Assembly: GCA_900176545.1 (NCBI GenBank)
Contig: FWXP01000005.1
Span: 124,001 to 188,000 of the forward strand
Length of the DNA stretch: 64,000 bases
Source of the DNA: Oscillospiraceae bacterium
GTDB lineage: Bacteria > Bacillota > Clostridia > Saccharofermentanales > Saccharofermentanaceae
Direction of reading: 5' to 3'
Shown: positions 51,601-60,125 of the stretch, one piece after another
Numbering within the stretch: the first letter of the stretch is position 1
How the letters are laid out: the number at the start of each line of letters is the position of its first letter
Translations under genes and position numbers: made by a program
Notes under the pieces: generated by a model
Told to the model about the DNA's origin: nothing
Databases searched by the model: none
What the model saw: the letters and a program-made list of their open reading frames with translations, nothing else

Positions 51601-52910
51601 GCCTTGATTCCATGGGCGGAATGTCTTCCATGATGGGTTCTTCCGGTTATTCCGTAAATATCTACGGTGACGACTATGAGACCCTTCGTTCCATCAGTTC
51701 CGATGTATCTGCGATCTTCGAGGGACAGGAAGGTGTCATCAACGTCACCGACAGCTTTACCGACGGAACACCGACCCTTCAGGTAATAATCGACAGGGAT
51801 GAGGCAATGAAGTACGGTCTTACCGTAGCTCAGATCTATATGGAGATCGCATCTCACACATCTGATTCCGTGACAGCCGCTACCATTACCGTAGACGGTA
51901 TCCAGATGGATGTAGCTATCGTAGACGATACCAATATCATCACCAGGGAATCACTTCTCGATATCGAGTTCGAGGTAGAAGATACAACGGGCACCCAGGA
52001 TATGTCCATGACGGGCGGATTCGATATGTCTTCCGATGAAGATGAGGAAGATACCGAAGATATAGAGGCGGCAGAAGTCGAGGAGACGGAAGAAGAGGAG
52101 GATAACATCCACACATTATCCGAGTTCGCGGAAGTCATCGAGACCACATCTTCTGATTCCATCAACAGAGAGAATCTCGTACACTATGTCACCGTATCCG
52201 GTGAGACGGTAGAAGGATACAATACTACGCTTATCTCAAGAGAGCTTTCTCCCAAGATCGAGGAATACGCCAAGAGCCTTCCCGACGGATACTCCATCGA
52301 GGTAGGCGGTGAGTCCAGCCAGGTAATGGACATGGTCGTACAGATGGTTGAGATGGCGGCTCTCGCGCTCCTGTTCATCTACCTTGTAATGGTTGCGCAG
52401 TTCCAGAGCCTCCTGTCACCCTTCATAATCCTGTTCACGATCCCTCTTGCCTTCACGGGCGGTATGCTGGGTCTTGTCATCGCGGGAGAGCCTCTGTCCA
52501 TGCTCTCATTGCTGGGCTTTGTTATCCTGATGGGTACTGTCGTTAATAACGGTATCGTATTCGTCGACTATACCAACCAGCTCCGTATAGGCGGACTTGA
52601 AAGGCACGATGCTCTTGTAGCTACCGGCATGACCAGGATGAGGCCCATCCTCATGACTGCTCTTACCACTATCCTTGCCATGTCCATGATGATCTTCGGA
52701 TCAGGCATGGCGTCCCAGCTCGGAAGAGGTATGTCCATCGTTATCGCCGGCGGTCTTATGTATGCTACGCTCATGACACTTTATATCGTTCCCGTAATGT
52801 ACGATATCCTCTTCAAGAAGAAGCCTTTGAACGTTGATGTCGGAAGCGACCTTGATGATGAGATCGACGATGCTGCCGAGTATCTCGCGACTCACGGCGC
52901 GCAGGCGTAA
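48621..52910 (+). CDS. RND-family efflux transporter with coiled-coil insertion
   Basis: A 1429-residue RND (HAE1/SwrC-like) transporter; SwrC-type proteins have about 1050. Helix 1 and the porter start are normal (YPGASPDKVEAQVTVPIE). Then residues about 195-545 are an inserted Ala/Gln-rich, heptad-like region (DAQQQLDDANEQLEEAQQQL and similar), returning to family sequence at YAQNFAMPIGYI (about 553). The first membrane block has LVDNSVVVMENI, the second GTVVNNGIVFVDY; Gram-positive RND proteins keep such Asn/Asp sites. A second insert, very acidic, lies at about 1130-1165. It should use the proton gradient to export lipids or amphiphiles. No adaptor gene is nearby. Confidence 0.92.
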   Translation: MERFSVKKPFTVLVAVIAIIALGFVSLSHLTMDLLPEMSLPYLIIITTYPGASPDKVEAQVTVPIESALGTISGVENISSSSSENYSMVQLEFADGTDMNSAIVKVSGAVNQLEGVLPEGAGTPSIMEISLDMLATMYVAVEVDGYDIYQLTDFVNNDVIPYISREDGVASITTVGLVEQSIQVELNQEKIDAVNDHILTETNDILADAQQQLDDANEQLEEAQQQLDDAQSSFGDTMSSAIFSQLDAQAPGIASNLRTNINDLRSRLSELSNGLNTLQANADSTIAGLQATADQASADLSAAADAQEQMAAALSEAQAAYDELQSAMDAANNDPSTDFGSPEYLALLSDYQAASEARDQALAAYGESSEEYAAAQARYDEAQANLTNATMQYAGVDASQVAQLQADIAAVNALLDSASNGIDGSSFTNLITSTRSIASALSQVGSILERLRAADVLGEMSANISDTDAQLASIGSLVDSIPQMLQGLETMTSGITQGQIDAAVGFSTAAVQLSDARTALDQAQAQYDEAREQALANANIDQLISASTLSQIIYAQNFAMPIGYIDDENDNSWLLKVGEEYGSSEEIASMLLIDNDIIGTVRLEDIADITVIDNAGESYTCLNGSDGIILCIYKSSSAGTNAVSRDCNKAFEELCKQYPGMHTVNLVDQGVYINMIVGSVFQSMALGAVLAIIILALFLKDVKPTIVVAISIPLSVLLALVLMYFTNLQLNVMTLSGLSLGIGMLVDNSVVVMENIFRLRNRGLPAPRAAVQGAKQVRGSIIASTLTTICVFFPAVFASGTVKTLLYPLALSIGYCLIASLLMALTVVPASCSTLLRKAEPKSHKLFDKVLKVYGKTLRWCLRFKIVPLFLAILLLGISVYAVFTTGIVYIPEITSNQINIDITTPEDMTREESYQAVDELVDMLLTVDGINDIGILDAGSSSSLLTGGLGSDSYGSYTCYALADEGISKEDLHKIVDDIEKATASSVCEVEISLDSMGGMSSMMGSSGYSVNIYGDDYETLRSISSDVSAIFEGQEGVINVTDSFTDGTPTLQVIIDRDEAMKYGLTVAQIYMEIASHTSDSVTAATITVDGIQMDVAIVDDTNIITRESLLDIEFEVEDTTGTQDMSMTGGFDMSSDEDEEDTEDIEAAEVEETEEEEDNIHTLSEFAEVIETTSSDSINRENLVHYVTVSGETVEGYNTTLISRELSPKIEEYAKSLPDGYSIEVGGESSQVMDMVVQMVEMAALALLFIYLVMVAQFQSLLSPFIILFTIPLAFTGGMLGLVIAGEPLSMLSLLGFVILMGTVVNNGIVFVDYTNQLRIGGLERHDALVATGMTRMRPILMTALTTILAMSMMIFGSGMASQLGRGMSIVIAGGLMYATLMTLYIVPVMYDILFKKKPLNVDVGSDLDDEIDDAAEYLATHGAQA

Positions 52911-53022
52911 AAAAGTCAATTTTTTGTAACAGGTGCATAACCCTCCCTTTATGTCGTCGGTAGTATAATAACGCCAAGACACGAACGGACAGATACATAC
53001 AGATCTTTGAGGGGATGATCAA

Positions 53023-54981
53023 ATGGCATCTACGCTTGACGAATATAACAGAGCGTGTAAGCTCGGTAAGAAAACCGTACAGAAGGCATTGAGCGACGGT
53101 CGTTATCCGTATCTTCATGCCCTGGACAACATGATCGATTCCAGGACTTCCATGACCGAGATCAAGGTCGGCACCATGGAGATACCTCTGGATCTTGTTG
53201 CAGGTACAGTCACCAAGGGAAGACAGGAGTCCTTTGCCAGGAACTTCATGCCTATCTTAGGTCCCGAGACAGAATTCGGTACCAAGTGGATCCTCCTTTA
53301 CAACTATCAGATGGAGAAGGGTATATCCGATGCCATCAAGGTCATCGAGTTCATGGGCAAGTTCTATGTAGTCGAGGGCAATAAGAGAGTATCCGTATTA
53401 AAGTACTTAGAGCAGCCTACGATCCTTGCAGACGTTACGAGGATCCTTCCTCCGGTATCTGACGACCCCGAAGTAAAGATCTATTTTGAGTTCCTTGAAT
53501 TCTATAAGAGCACGCAGATATATAACATCAAGTTCTCTGAAGAGGGATCTTACGGCAAGCTCGCAGAAGAGATGGGTCTTACCTTGGGGGTGCAGTGGGA
53601 CGAGGATACCATAATGGATCTTAAGTCTGCCTACCTCAACTTTTCCAAGGCATATGCCGCAGGCGGCGGTAATGCTTTCTCCATAACAGTAGGTGATGCA
53701 TTCCTGGTATATATCGGCATGTACCGCTACGAGAGCCTTGTAGGTGCTCTTCCCGAAGAGATAAAGAAGAACCTGAGCAACATCTGGCAGGAGATCAGGA
53801 TAAGAGCAAATGCCAATCAGATCACCTTCTCCGAGGAACCTCAGCTTCAGAAGAAGACTGTGATCCCCATCATCGATTCCATAAAAAAGAAGACTTACAG
53901 CGAGCAGCATCCGCTGAAGATATTCTTCCTTTATAACGGAGAGATAGCGAAGTCCAGGTGGATCAACGGACATGAGAAGGGACGACTGGAACTCGAGGCG
54001 AAGTACCCGGGAATAATCAGGACTTTGGCATCTGACTGCCTTCCGACGGAAGAGGAGTTTGATAAGGCAGTAGACGCTGCTGCCAATGACGGCGCGGATA
54101 TGATCATAACCACGTCTCCCATACAGATGGAGCATGCCTTAAGAGCTGCGGTAAAGTATCCCAACATCAAGTTCCTGAACTGCTCGGTGCATCTTGCACA
54201 CAGTGCGGTAAGGACTTATTACGGAAGGATGTATGAAGCTAAGTTCCTCCTGGGAGTGCTGGCGGCATCTCTTGCCAAGGACCACCGCATAGGCTATGTA
54301 TCCACGTATCCCATCTGCGGCAACATCGCCAATATAAACGCATTTGCCATAGGTGCATCCATGGTAGACCCGGAGGCAAAGATCTACCTTACATGGTCCT
54401 GCCTTAAGGATGAGTACTGGAGAGAGTACATAAAGGAGAACGACCTTAAGATAGTATCCGGCCCGGATCTTATAAGACCCACCAACGCCGATAACGAGTA
54501 TGGTCTTTATTCTCGAAATGAAGACGGAACCATAAGCAACATCGCTTTCCCCGTATGGAACTGGGGTAAGTACTATGACCTTATCGTGCAGACCGTACTG
54601 AACGACGCGTGGGACGCCGAGGTCGCAGATGCAAAGGACAAGGCGATCAATTACTGGTGGGGAATGACTTCGGGCGTGATAGATGTCTCACAATGTGATA
54701 TCATACCTTACTGTACGGCTAAATTGATATCTGCCATGAAGAAGTCCATCACTTCAGATGTGTGTAATCCTTTTGACGGTGAACTTCGTTCCCAGTTCGG
54801 TATCATCAAGCCGGAAGACAGCCCCAGGCTCACGAACGAAGAGATCATCGATATGAACTGGCTCAATGACAATGTCGTAGGTTCGATCCCTAAGTTCGAA
54901 GAGCTTACCGAGTCGGCGCAGGAGACCGTAAAGGCCAACGGCATGCCGATCGTGGGCAGAGGAGAGACAGGTATAACATGA
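53023..54981 (+). CDS. Cytoplasmic BMP/PnrA-type ligand-binding protein with ParB-like N-terminal domain
   Basis: A 652-residue protein without a signal peptide. Residues about 1-285 contain VVEGNKRVSVLKYL (about 113-126), the motif of ParB/Srx-fold domains, and helices. From about 298 follows a full BMP domain, as in nucleoside-binding PnrA/Med proteins: KIFFLYNGEIAKSRWINGHE, GADMIITTSP, RIGYVSTYPICGNIANINAF. BMP proteins normally are exported lipoproteins of ABC transporters. Here the domain is inside the cell, so it is probably a sensor. GAGGGGATG precedes the ATG. The phosphoesterase gene overlaps its stop by 4 nt. Confidence 0.85.
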   Translation: MASTLDEYNRACKLGKKTVQKALSDGRYPYLHALDNMIDSRTSMTEIKVGTMEIPLDLVAGTVTKGRQESFARNFMPILGPETEFGTKWILLYNYQMEKGISDAIKVIEFMGKFYVVEGNKRVSVLKYLEQPTILADVTRILPPVSDDPEVKIYFEFLEFYKSTQIYNIKFSEEGSYGKLAEEMGLTLGVQWDEDTIMDLKSAYLNFSKAYAAGGGNAFSITVGDAFLVYIGMYRYESLVGALPEEIKKNLSNIWQEIRIRANANQITFSEEPQLQKKTVIPIIDSIKKKTYSEQHPLKIFFLYNGEIAKSRWINGHEKGRLELEAKYPGIIRTLASDCLPTEEEFDKAVDAAANDGADMIITTSPIQMEHALRAAVKYPNIKFLNCSVHLAHSAVRTYYGRMYEAKFLLGVLAASLAKDHRIGYVSTYPICGNIANINAFAIGASMVDPEAKIYLTWSCLKDEYWREYIKENDLKIVSGPDLIRPTNADNEYGLYSRNEDGTISNIAFPVWNWGKYYDLIVQTVLNDAWDAEVADAKDKAINYWWGMTSGVIDVSQCDIIPYCTAKLISAMKKSITSDVCNPFDGELRSQFGIIKPEDSPRLTNEEIIDMNWLNDNVVGSIPKFEELTESAQETVKANGMPIVGRGETGIT

Positions 54982-55592
54982 GAGTATTGGTAGTCGCCGA
55001 CGAAGAAGATAAGCGTATCTACGACTATTTCAAGAAGGAAAGGGTTGAGGGCGTCGAGCTCATCATATCCTGCGGCGACTTAAAACCCGGTTACCTGGAC
55101 TTCCTGGTATCGATGGTAAATGTTCCTCTTATCTATGTTCACGGCAACCACGACGATGCTCTTCTCAAGAATCCTCCTCCGGGCGACTGTATAGAGGATA
55201 CAGTATATGAATTCAACGGATACAGATTCTTCGGCCTCGGAGGGAGCATGCGCTACAGGAAAGACAGCAAGTGCATGTATACCGAGACACAGATGAGACT
55301 TCGTGCCACCAAGGCGACTCCGAAGATCTATATGAAGAGGGGAATAGACGTTCTCGTGACGCACGCTCCCGCCAAGGGCTACGGTGATCTTGAGGATCTT
55401 CCTCATCACGGCTTCGAGACATTCAATTACATCATGAACAGATACAGACCTTCCTATATGTTCCACGGTCATGTCCATGCGAACTACGGAAGGAATATCA
55501 AGATATTCCAGGAACATGAATCGGGGACCAAGATCGTCAACGCATTCGGTTATCAGATATTAGATCTTCCCGACTTGAGCCACATCACTTGA
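54978..55592 (+). CDS. Calcineurin-like metallophosphoesterase
   Basis: A 204-residue phosphoesterase. Metal-binding motifs: SCGDLK (about 36), HGNHDD (about 57), THAPAKG (about 129) and FHGHVH (about 160). The first motif is VVADEED rather than the usual DxH, so one metal ligand is altered. Translationally coupled (ATGA) to the BMP-type protein, with which it may form a ligand-controlled pair. Substrate unknown. Confidence 0.85.
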   Translation: MRVLVVADEEDKRIYDYFKKERVEGVELIISCGDLKPGYLDFLVSMVNVPLIYVHGNHDDALLKNPPPGDCIEDTVYEFNGYRFFGLGGSMRYRKDSKCMYTETQMRLRATKATPKIYMKRGIDVLVTHAPAKGYGDLEDLPHHGFETFNYIMNRYRPSYMFHGHVHANYGRNIKIFQEHESGTKIVNAFGYQILDLPDLSHIT

Positions 55593-55651
55593 CTATATGG
55601 CGATACGGGGTTAAAACATAGTAGAACGTTGATAAGCGGGAGGTGATACGC

Positions 55652-55732
55652 ATGGAAGCAGACAGTCATTACCGAAGTAGCAATACCGTCAGCCGTGCAT
55701 ATGAGGTCACCTTCGAAGTTCTCTTGGGATAA
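55652..55732 (+). CDS. Candidate leader ORF (26 aa) upstream of mgtE
   Basis: ATG at 55652 is preceded by GGGAGGTGAT (55638-55647), almost fully complementary to the 16S rRNA 3' end. The peptide begins MEADSHYRSSNTVS and ends EVTFEVLLG at a TAA, 27 nt before the terminator at 55760. The AGGTGA in its ribosome-binding site can also pair with TCACCT at 55707-55712, inside the ORF. A short translated ORF between promoter and terminator is the layout of a leader peptide. Alternatively the region is a non-coding riboswitch-like leader. Confidence 0.45.
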   Translation: MEADSHYRSSNTVSRAYEVTFEVLLG

Positions 55733-55759
55733 CAGTCCCGGGAACCTGTTTTCTTGTGT

Positions 55760-55788
55760 GCATCGCTGCGGGCGGTGCTTTTTTATTT
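55760..55788 (+). terminator. Terminator in the mgtE leader
   Basis: GCATCGC (55760-55766) with GCGGTGC (55772-55778), then TTTTTTATTT. It stands 30 nt before the mgtE start, so it probably attenuates mgtE. A second hairpin, TTGGGA/TCCCGG with GTTC/GAAC, lies just upstream (55719-55745). Confidence 0.8.
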
Positions 55789-55818
55789 CCCAAAGAAACA
55801 TAAAGGAGGCAGGTACTT

Positions 55819-57207
55819 ATGGAGAACAATATCCTTAAGGAGCCTAATTTTGTAGAGGAGCTCCTCGCTATCTTCAGGAGCGATATCCCCGCAGGAGAAC
55901 TTAACGAGAGGATATCCGATTACCACGATAACGATATAGCAGGAGCTCTCGAGCAGATGACATCTGAAGAGAGACTTAGGATCTATCCTATCCTGGGATC
56001 CGAGAAAGTCTCTGAGATCTTCACCTACATCGAAGACGTTGATAAATACATAGGCGAGCTCAATATCGAGAAGGCTGCCAAGGTCATCTCACACATGGAC
56101 TCCGACGACGCCGTAGATGTATTGGAGGAGATGGATGATAGTACATCCGAGAAGATCGTCAGCATGCTCGAAGGCGACGCCGGTAAGGACGTCCGATTGA
56201 TCCTGTCGTATGATGACGATGAGATCGGCAGTAAGATGACTACCAATCTCATCGTTATCAAGAACGATCTGTCGGTAAGGGCCGCCATGAGGGAACTGGT
56301 AAGGCAGGCAGGCGATAACGATAATATCTACACGATCTATGTAGTGGATAAGGATGAGAGGTTCTATGGAGCCATCGATCTTAAGGATCTTATCGTCGCC
56401 AGGTCTGATACGGATCTGGAGGATCTTATAATCACATCCTATCCTTATGTCGGTGACCACGAGGTCATAAGCGACTGTATCGACAGGATCAGGGAATATG
56501 CCGAGGATTCCATTCCCGTATTAAGTGAAGATAAGAAGATCGTGGGTATCTTAACGTCACAGGATATCGTCGAAGCAGTAGACGATGAGATGGGTGATGA
56601 CTACGCTAAGCTGGCAGGTCTTACCGCAGAGGAGGATCTTAACGAGAGAACGGATGAGAGCATGAAGAAGAGGCTTCCGTGGCTCATCATCCTGCTGCTT
56701 CTGGGTATAGTCGTATCTACCGTAGTAGGTGTATTCGAGAAGGTAGTGGCGGCAGTTCCCATAGTCATATGCTTCCAGTCCCTGATACTTGATATGGCAG
56801 GCAATGCGGGCACACAGTCACTTGCCGTTACCATACGAGTCCTGATGGACGAGAACCTTACGGGCAAGCAGAAGGTCGGTCTTGCCTTCAAGGAGATGAA
56901 GGTTGGTCTTTGCAACGGACTCTTCTTAGGTGCTGCGGCTCTTGCGGTCATTGGCGTGTACCTGAAGTTCATAAAGCATGATGCTACGGGTCACGCGCTC
57001 CTTATCGCTCTTTGCGTAGGCGGAGCGCTCATCCTTTCGATGATAATAAGCAGTCTCCTGGGTACCCTTATCCCCATGTTCTTCCATAAGATCAAGGTAG
57101 ACCCTGCGGTAGCATCGGGACCTCTCATCACAACAGTAAATGACCTGGTGGCAGTAGTAGCATACTACGGTCTCGTATGGATCGTGATAATCCCTCTCAT
57201 CAGCTGA
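55819..57207 (+). CDS. mgtE: Magnesium transporter MgtE
   Basis: A 462-residue Mg2+ channel of usual length. N-terminal helical domain (about 20-130), two CBS domains (about 135-260) and five membrane helices (about 285-460) with the pore sequence DMAGNAGTQSLAV. The cytoplasmic domains close the channel when Mg2+ is high. AAAGGAGGCAGG precedes the ATG. The leader ORF and terminator upstream suggest control by attenuation. Confidence 0.96.
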   Translation: MENNILKEPNFVEELLAIFRSDIPAGELNERISDYHDNDIAGALEQMTSEERLRIYPILGSEKVSEIFTYIEDVDKYIGELNIEKAAKVISHMDSDDAVDVLEEMDDSTSEKIVSMLEGDAGKDVRLILSYDDDEIGSKMTTNLIVIKNDLSVRAAMRELVRQAGDNDNIYTIYVVDKDERFYGAIDLKDLIVARSDTDLEDLIITSYPYVGDHEVISDCIDRIREYAEDSIPVLSEDKKIVGILTSQDIVEAVDDEMGDDYAKLAGLTAEEDLNERTDESMKKRLPWLIILLLLGIVVSTVVGVFEKVVAAVPIVICFQSLILDMAGNAGTQSLAVTIRVLMDENLTGKQKVGLAFKEMKVGLCNGLFLGAAALAVIGVYLKFIKHDATGHALLIALCVGGALILSMIISSLLGTLIPMFFHKIKVDPAVASGPLITTVNDLVAVVAYYGLVWIVIIPLIS

Positions 57208-57248
57208 AGCAGAAAGGTTCTTAAGCAAATCTTAATAAGATACATCCT

Positions 57249-57276
57249 TTGGAATTAATAGACGGACTAGTACAAT
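57249..57276 (+). promoter_or_regulatory. Promoter of the two-component operon
   Basis: TTGGAA 57249-57254, 16-nt spacer, TACAAT 57271-57276. TCTTAA repeats (57218 and 57230) lie just upstream and could bind the regulator. Confidence 0.5.
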
Positions 57277-57314
57277 GATAGCGTGAATCGATTCGCTATA
57301 AGGAGATTGAAGTT

Positions 57315-58010
57315 ATGGGTAAAATACTGGTCTGTGATGATGAGAAGGATATCGTTTCCGCGCTTAAGATCTATCTTAACTCGGACGGCTACGAGGTCGT
57401 GTGTGCATATAACGGCATGGAAGCCTGCGAGAAGGTAAAGGACGGCGATATAGACCTTGTCCTTCTTGATATCATGATGCCCGGTATGGACGGAGTGACC
57501 GCCCTTTCCCGTATAAGAGAGATGTCCAATGTCCCCGTTATCTTCCTTACCGCAAAGGGTGAAGATACCGACAAGGTATTGGGTCTTAATATCGGAGCGG
57601 ACGATTATGTCACTAAGCCTTTCAATCCCGTAGAACTCCTGGCGAGAGTAAGATCCCAGCTTCGAAGATATAAGATGCTCGGAAGCGCCGTAAGCTCCTC
57701 CGAGGATTCCGGTATATACCGCCACGGCGGCATCGAGCTGGACGACAACATCAAGAAAGCTACGGTAGACGGCGAGGATGTTAATCTTACCAAGACGGAA
57801 TACGAGATACTCCTGTGCTTCATCAAGAATAAGGGGAAAGTATTATCCCCTAAGCAGATCTATAAGGATGTCTGGCATGAAGATCCTTACGGTACGGAAA
57901 ACACCGTGGCTGTTCATATCAGACATCTCAGGGAAAAGATAGAGATAGATCCTGCCAATCCCAGATATATCAAGGTCGTCTGGGGCTACGGATACATGAT
58001 GGAGGAATAA
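57315..58010 (+). CDS. OmpR-family response regulator
   Basis: A 231-residue regulator. Receiver domain with DDEKD (residues 8-12), phospho-Asp in LLDIMMPGMDG (about 52), Thr in FLTAKGE and Lys in YVTKPFNP; winged-helix output domain (about 130-228) ending in VWGYGYMM. The kinase gene follows after 1 nt. The stimulus is unknown. Confidence 0.95.
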   Translation: MGKILVCDDEKDIVSALKIYLNSDGYEVVCAYNGMEACEKVKDGDIDLVLLDIMMPGMDGVTALSRIREMSNVPVIFLTAKGEDTDKVLGLNIGADDYVTKPFNPVELLARVRSQLRRYKMLGSAVSSSEDSGIYRHGGIELDDNIKKATVDGEDVNLTKTEYEILLCFIKNKGKVLSPKQIYKDVWHEDPYGTENTVAVHIRHLREKIEIDPANPRYIKVVWGYGYMMEE

Positions 58011-58011
58011 G

Positions 58012-59970
58012 ATGACTGATAAGAAGAATAATATATGGCTCAAGATCGTAGCCGCTATAGTGTTTACGGCGTCCGCGATGATGTTTGCCTTCTCCATGGT
58101 CGGAGTGGTAGCGGCATCGGAGAAGGGACTGTCGTCCCGCGATGTCACTTCCGTTCGCAAGGAGATCTACGATGAGAGAGCAATGTCGTGCAGCATCGAT
58201 ATCCTGTCGGATATTGCCGATAACGGATCCCTGGACAGGAGATACGACTGCGCACCCGCACTTTCCTATGCGATCTTGGAGAGTGATATAAAGCTGGATA
58301 AGGACGATCTTCTGGAGGGAAGATACGATGCTTCCATGGTCATAGAAGGATCTGTCGATAAGAATGCTATCGCAGGCGTAGTGTGCGGTATGGAGGGCTG
58401 GCGTTACTATAATTACACCCGTAATAATCCTCTGCTCATCAGCTACTGCTCTGTCGAGCTGCCCGATCAGACTACCGACTATGACTGTTCCCTGGTACTC
58501 ATGAGCGATCGCGGTACACAGTATTACGTGGTCTACAGTATCGATTATAATGCTGCGGAAGGTACCGTCTTTGCAGCCTGTGACAAGGTCGCGAGATATA
58601 TCTCCTGGTGCGATGCCAACGGTGCCGGCATGATGGTGATCTCGGGTATCCTCTCGATCGTCACGTTCGTCGCTCTCATGTACCTGGCAAAGAATACGAT
58701 CTCCTTCGGTAACAAGATCCCTTATGCTATCCTCCTGACACTCCTCGGAGGAGTAGAAGCCGCATGCATCCTGTGCATAGTCGGTGCATTTGACGGATAT
58801 GTGAGCTTCAACTCGATCCTGCTCATATCACTGGCAGCCGTAGGACTCGGTGCTTCCTTCTTCCTGTGGTTTTCCATGAATACCGTTACCAGGTTCAAGG
58901 CCCGTGCCTTTATGAGAAATACTCTCCTTTACTATATGTGCATACCCGCAAGGGCATTTCTCAAGAACCTTAACGAGAATACTTCTCTTGTGGTAAAGGC
59001 AGTGATCTTTTCTGCCGTAGTAGGTGTGATCCAGCTGCTGGGTCTGGCCGTAGTAGCATCTGAATTCAGTGCCGGTCTCTTCCTCTTTGTCATCTACAAG
59101 GCTATCGAGGTAGCGGTCATCATCTGGTTCGCATTACAGTTCAACCGCGTAAAGGAAGGCATGTCCCTTGTAGCATCAGGCAACACGGATGCGACCATAG
59201 ATACCACTCATATGCTCCCTGCCTTCAAGTCACATGCACATGATATCGCTAACGTCAGCGAAGGCATCAACAAGGCAGTAGAGGAGAGGATGAAGTCCGA
59301 GCGCATGAAGACCGAGCTCATCACCAATGTCTCCCACGACATTAAGACTCCTCTTACATCTATAATCAACTATGTTGACCTTATGGAGAAGCATGGTACG
59401 GACGACCCCAAGATGCAGGAATACCTCGAGGTATTGGACAGGCAGTCAGAGAGATTGAAGAAGCTCATAGAGGATCTTATCGAAGCATCCAAGGCCTCTT
59501 CCGGAGCTATCGAGATGAACATCGAGCCGGTTAACGTCAGCGTACTGCTGTCCCAGGCTGCGGGCGAGTTCGAAGAGAAGCTTAAGAAGAAAGAACTTAT
59601 CCCCGTAGTGACGGTACCCGAAGAAGAGCAGACGATAAAAGCAGACGGAAGATATCTCTGGAGAGTAATAGACAACTTAATGAGTAATATCTGTAAGTAC
59701 ACTATGCCTAATACGAGAGTATATATTGACCTTATAACAAAAGGCGACACTTCTGAGATATCCTTCAAGAACATCTCCGCATCTGAGCTTAATATCTCCG
59801 CAGAGGAGCTTACCGAGAGATTCGTAAGGGGAGATAAGTCCCGTAACACTGAAGGCAGCGGCCTCGGATTATCTATAGCAAAGAGCCTTACGGAGCACAT
59901 GGGAGGCACCATGGATATCCACATAGACGGAGACCTTTTCAAGGTAACGCTTACTTTCCCGAAGGTGTAA
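58012..59970 (+). CDS. Membrane sensor histidine kinase
   Basis: A 652-residue kinase. One N-terminal helix, an extracytoplasmic region (about 40-205), then about six helices (about 210-390), a HAMP-like linker, HisKA with the phospho-His in NVSHDIKTPLTSI (about 443) and HATPase with N box DNLMSNICKY and G boxes EGSGLGLSIAKS. The seven-helix sensor is unlike the common two-helix type and suggests sensing within the membrane. Terminator downstream. Confidence 0.93.
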   Translation: MTDKKNNIWLKIVAAIVFTASAMMFAFSMVGVVAASEKGLSSRDVTSVRKEIYDERAMSCSIDILSDIADNGSLDRRYDCAPALSYAILESDIKLDKDDLLEGRYDASMVIEGSVDKNAIAGVVCGMEGWRYYNYTRNNPLLISYCSVELPDQTTDYDCSLVLMSDRGTQYYVVYSIDYNAAEGTVFAACDKVARYISWCDANGAGMMVISGILSIVTFVALMYLAKNTISFGNKIPYAILLTLLGGVEAACILCIVGAFDGYVSFNSILLISLAAVGLGASFFLWFSMNTVTRFKARAFMRNTLLYYMCIPARAFLKNLNENTSLVVKAVIFSAVVGVIQLLGLAVVASEFSAGLFLFVIYKAIEVAVIIWFALQFNRVKEGMSLVASGNTDATIDTTHMLPAFKSHAHDIANVSEGINKAVEERMKSERMKTELITNVSHDIKTPLTSIINYVDLMEKHGTDDPKMQEYLEVLDRQSERLKKLIEDLIEASKASSGAIEMNIEPVNVSVLLSQAAGEFEEKLKKKELIPVVTVPEEEQTIKADGRYLWRVIDNLMSNICKYTMPNTRVYIDLITKGDTSEISFKNISASELNISAEELTERFVRGDKSRNTEGSGLGLSIAKSLTEHMGGTMDIHIDGDLFKVTLTFPKV

Positions 59971-59993
59971 ACACAAAGTAACAAAAGAGACGG

Positions 59994-60026
59994 GAGCCGC
60001 GCCTATCAAGCGTGGCTCTTGCTTTT
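59994..60026 (+). terminator. Terminator of the two-component operon
   Basis: GAGCCGCG (59994-60001) with CGTGGCTC (60011-60018), one G-T pair, then TTGCTTTTT. Confidence 0.75.
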
Positions 60027-60125
60027 TCTGTAATTTGTCGGGTGTTTGAGCGTAATTATTTCGATTGCCAGAGCATTTCGTAATAAGTAAAATATCCTTA
60101 TCATTTTGATGAGGGGTATAAAGTT

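Noticed and set aside
55593-55818. M-box magnesium riboswitch before mgtE
   Set aside because: The conserved GGTGAGGCTCC start and CTGCTGCCC core are not present.
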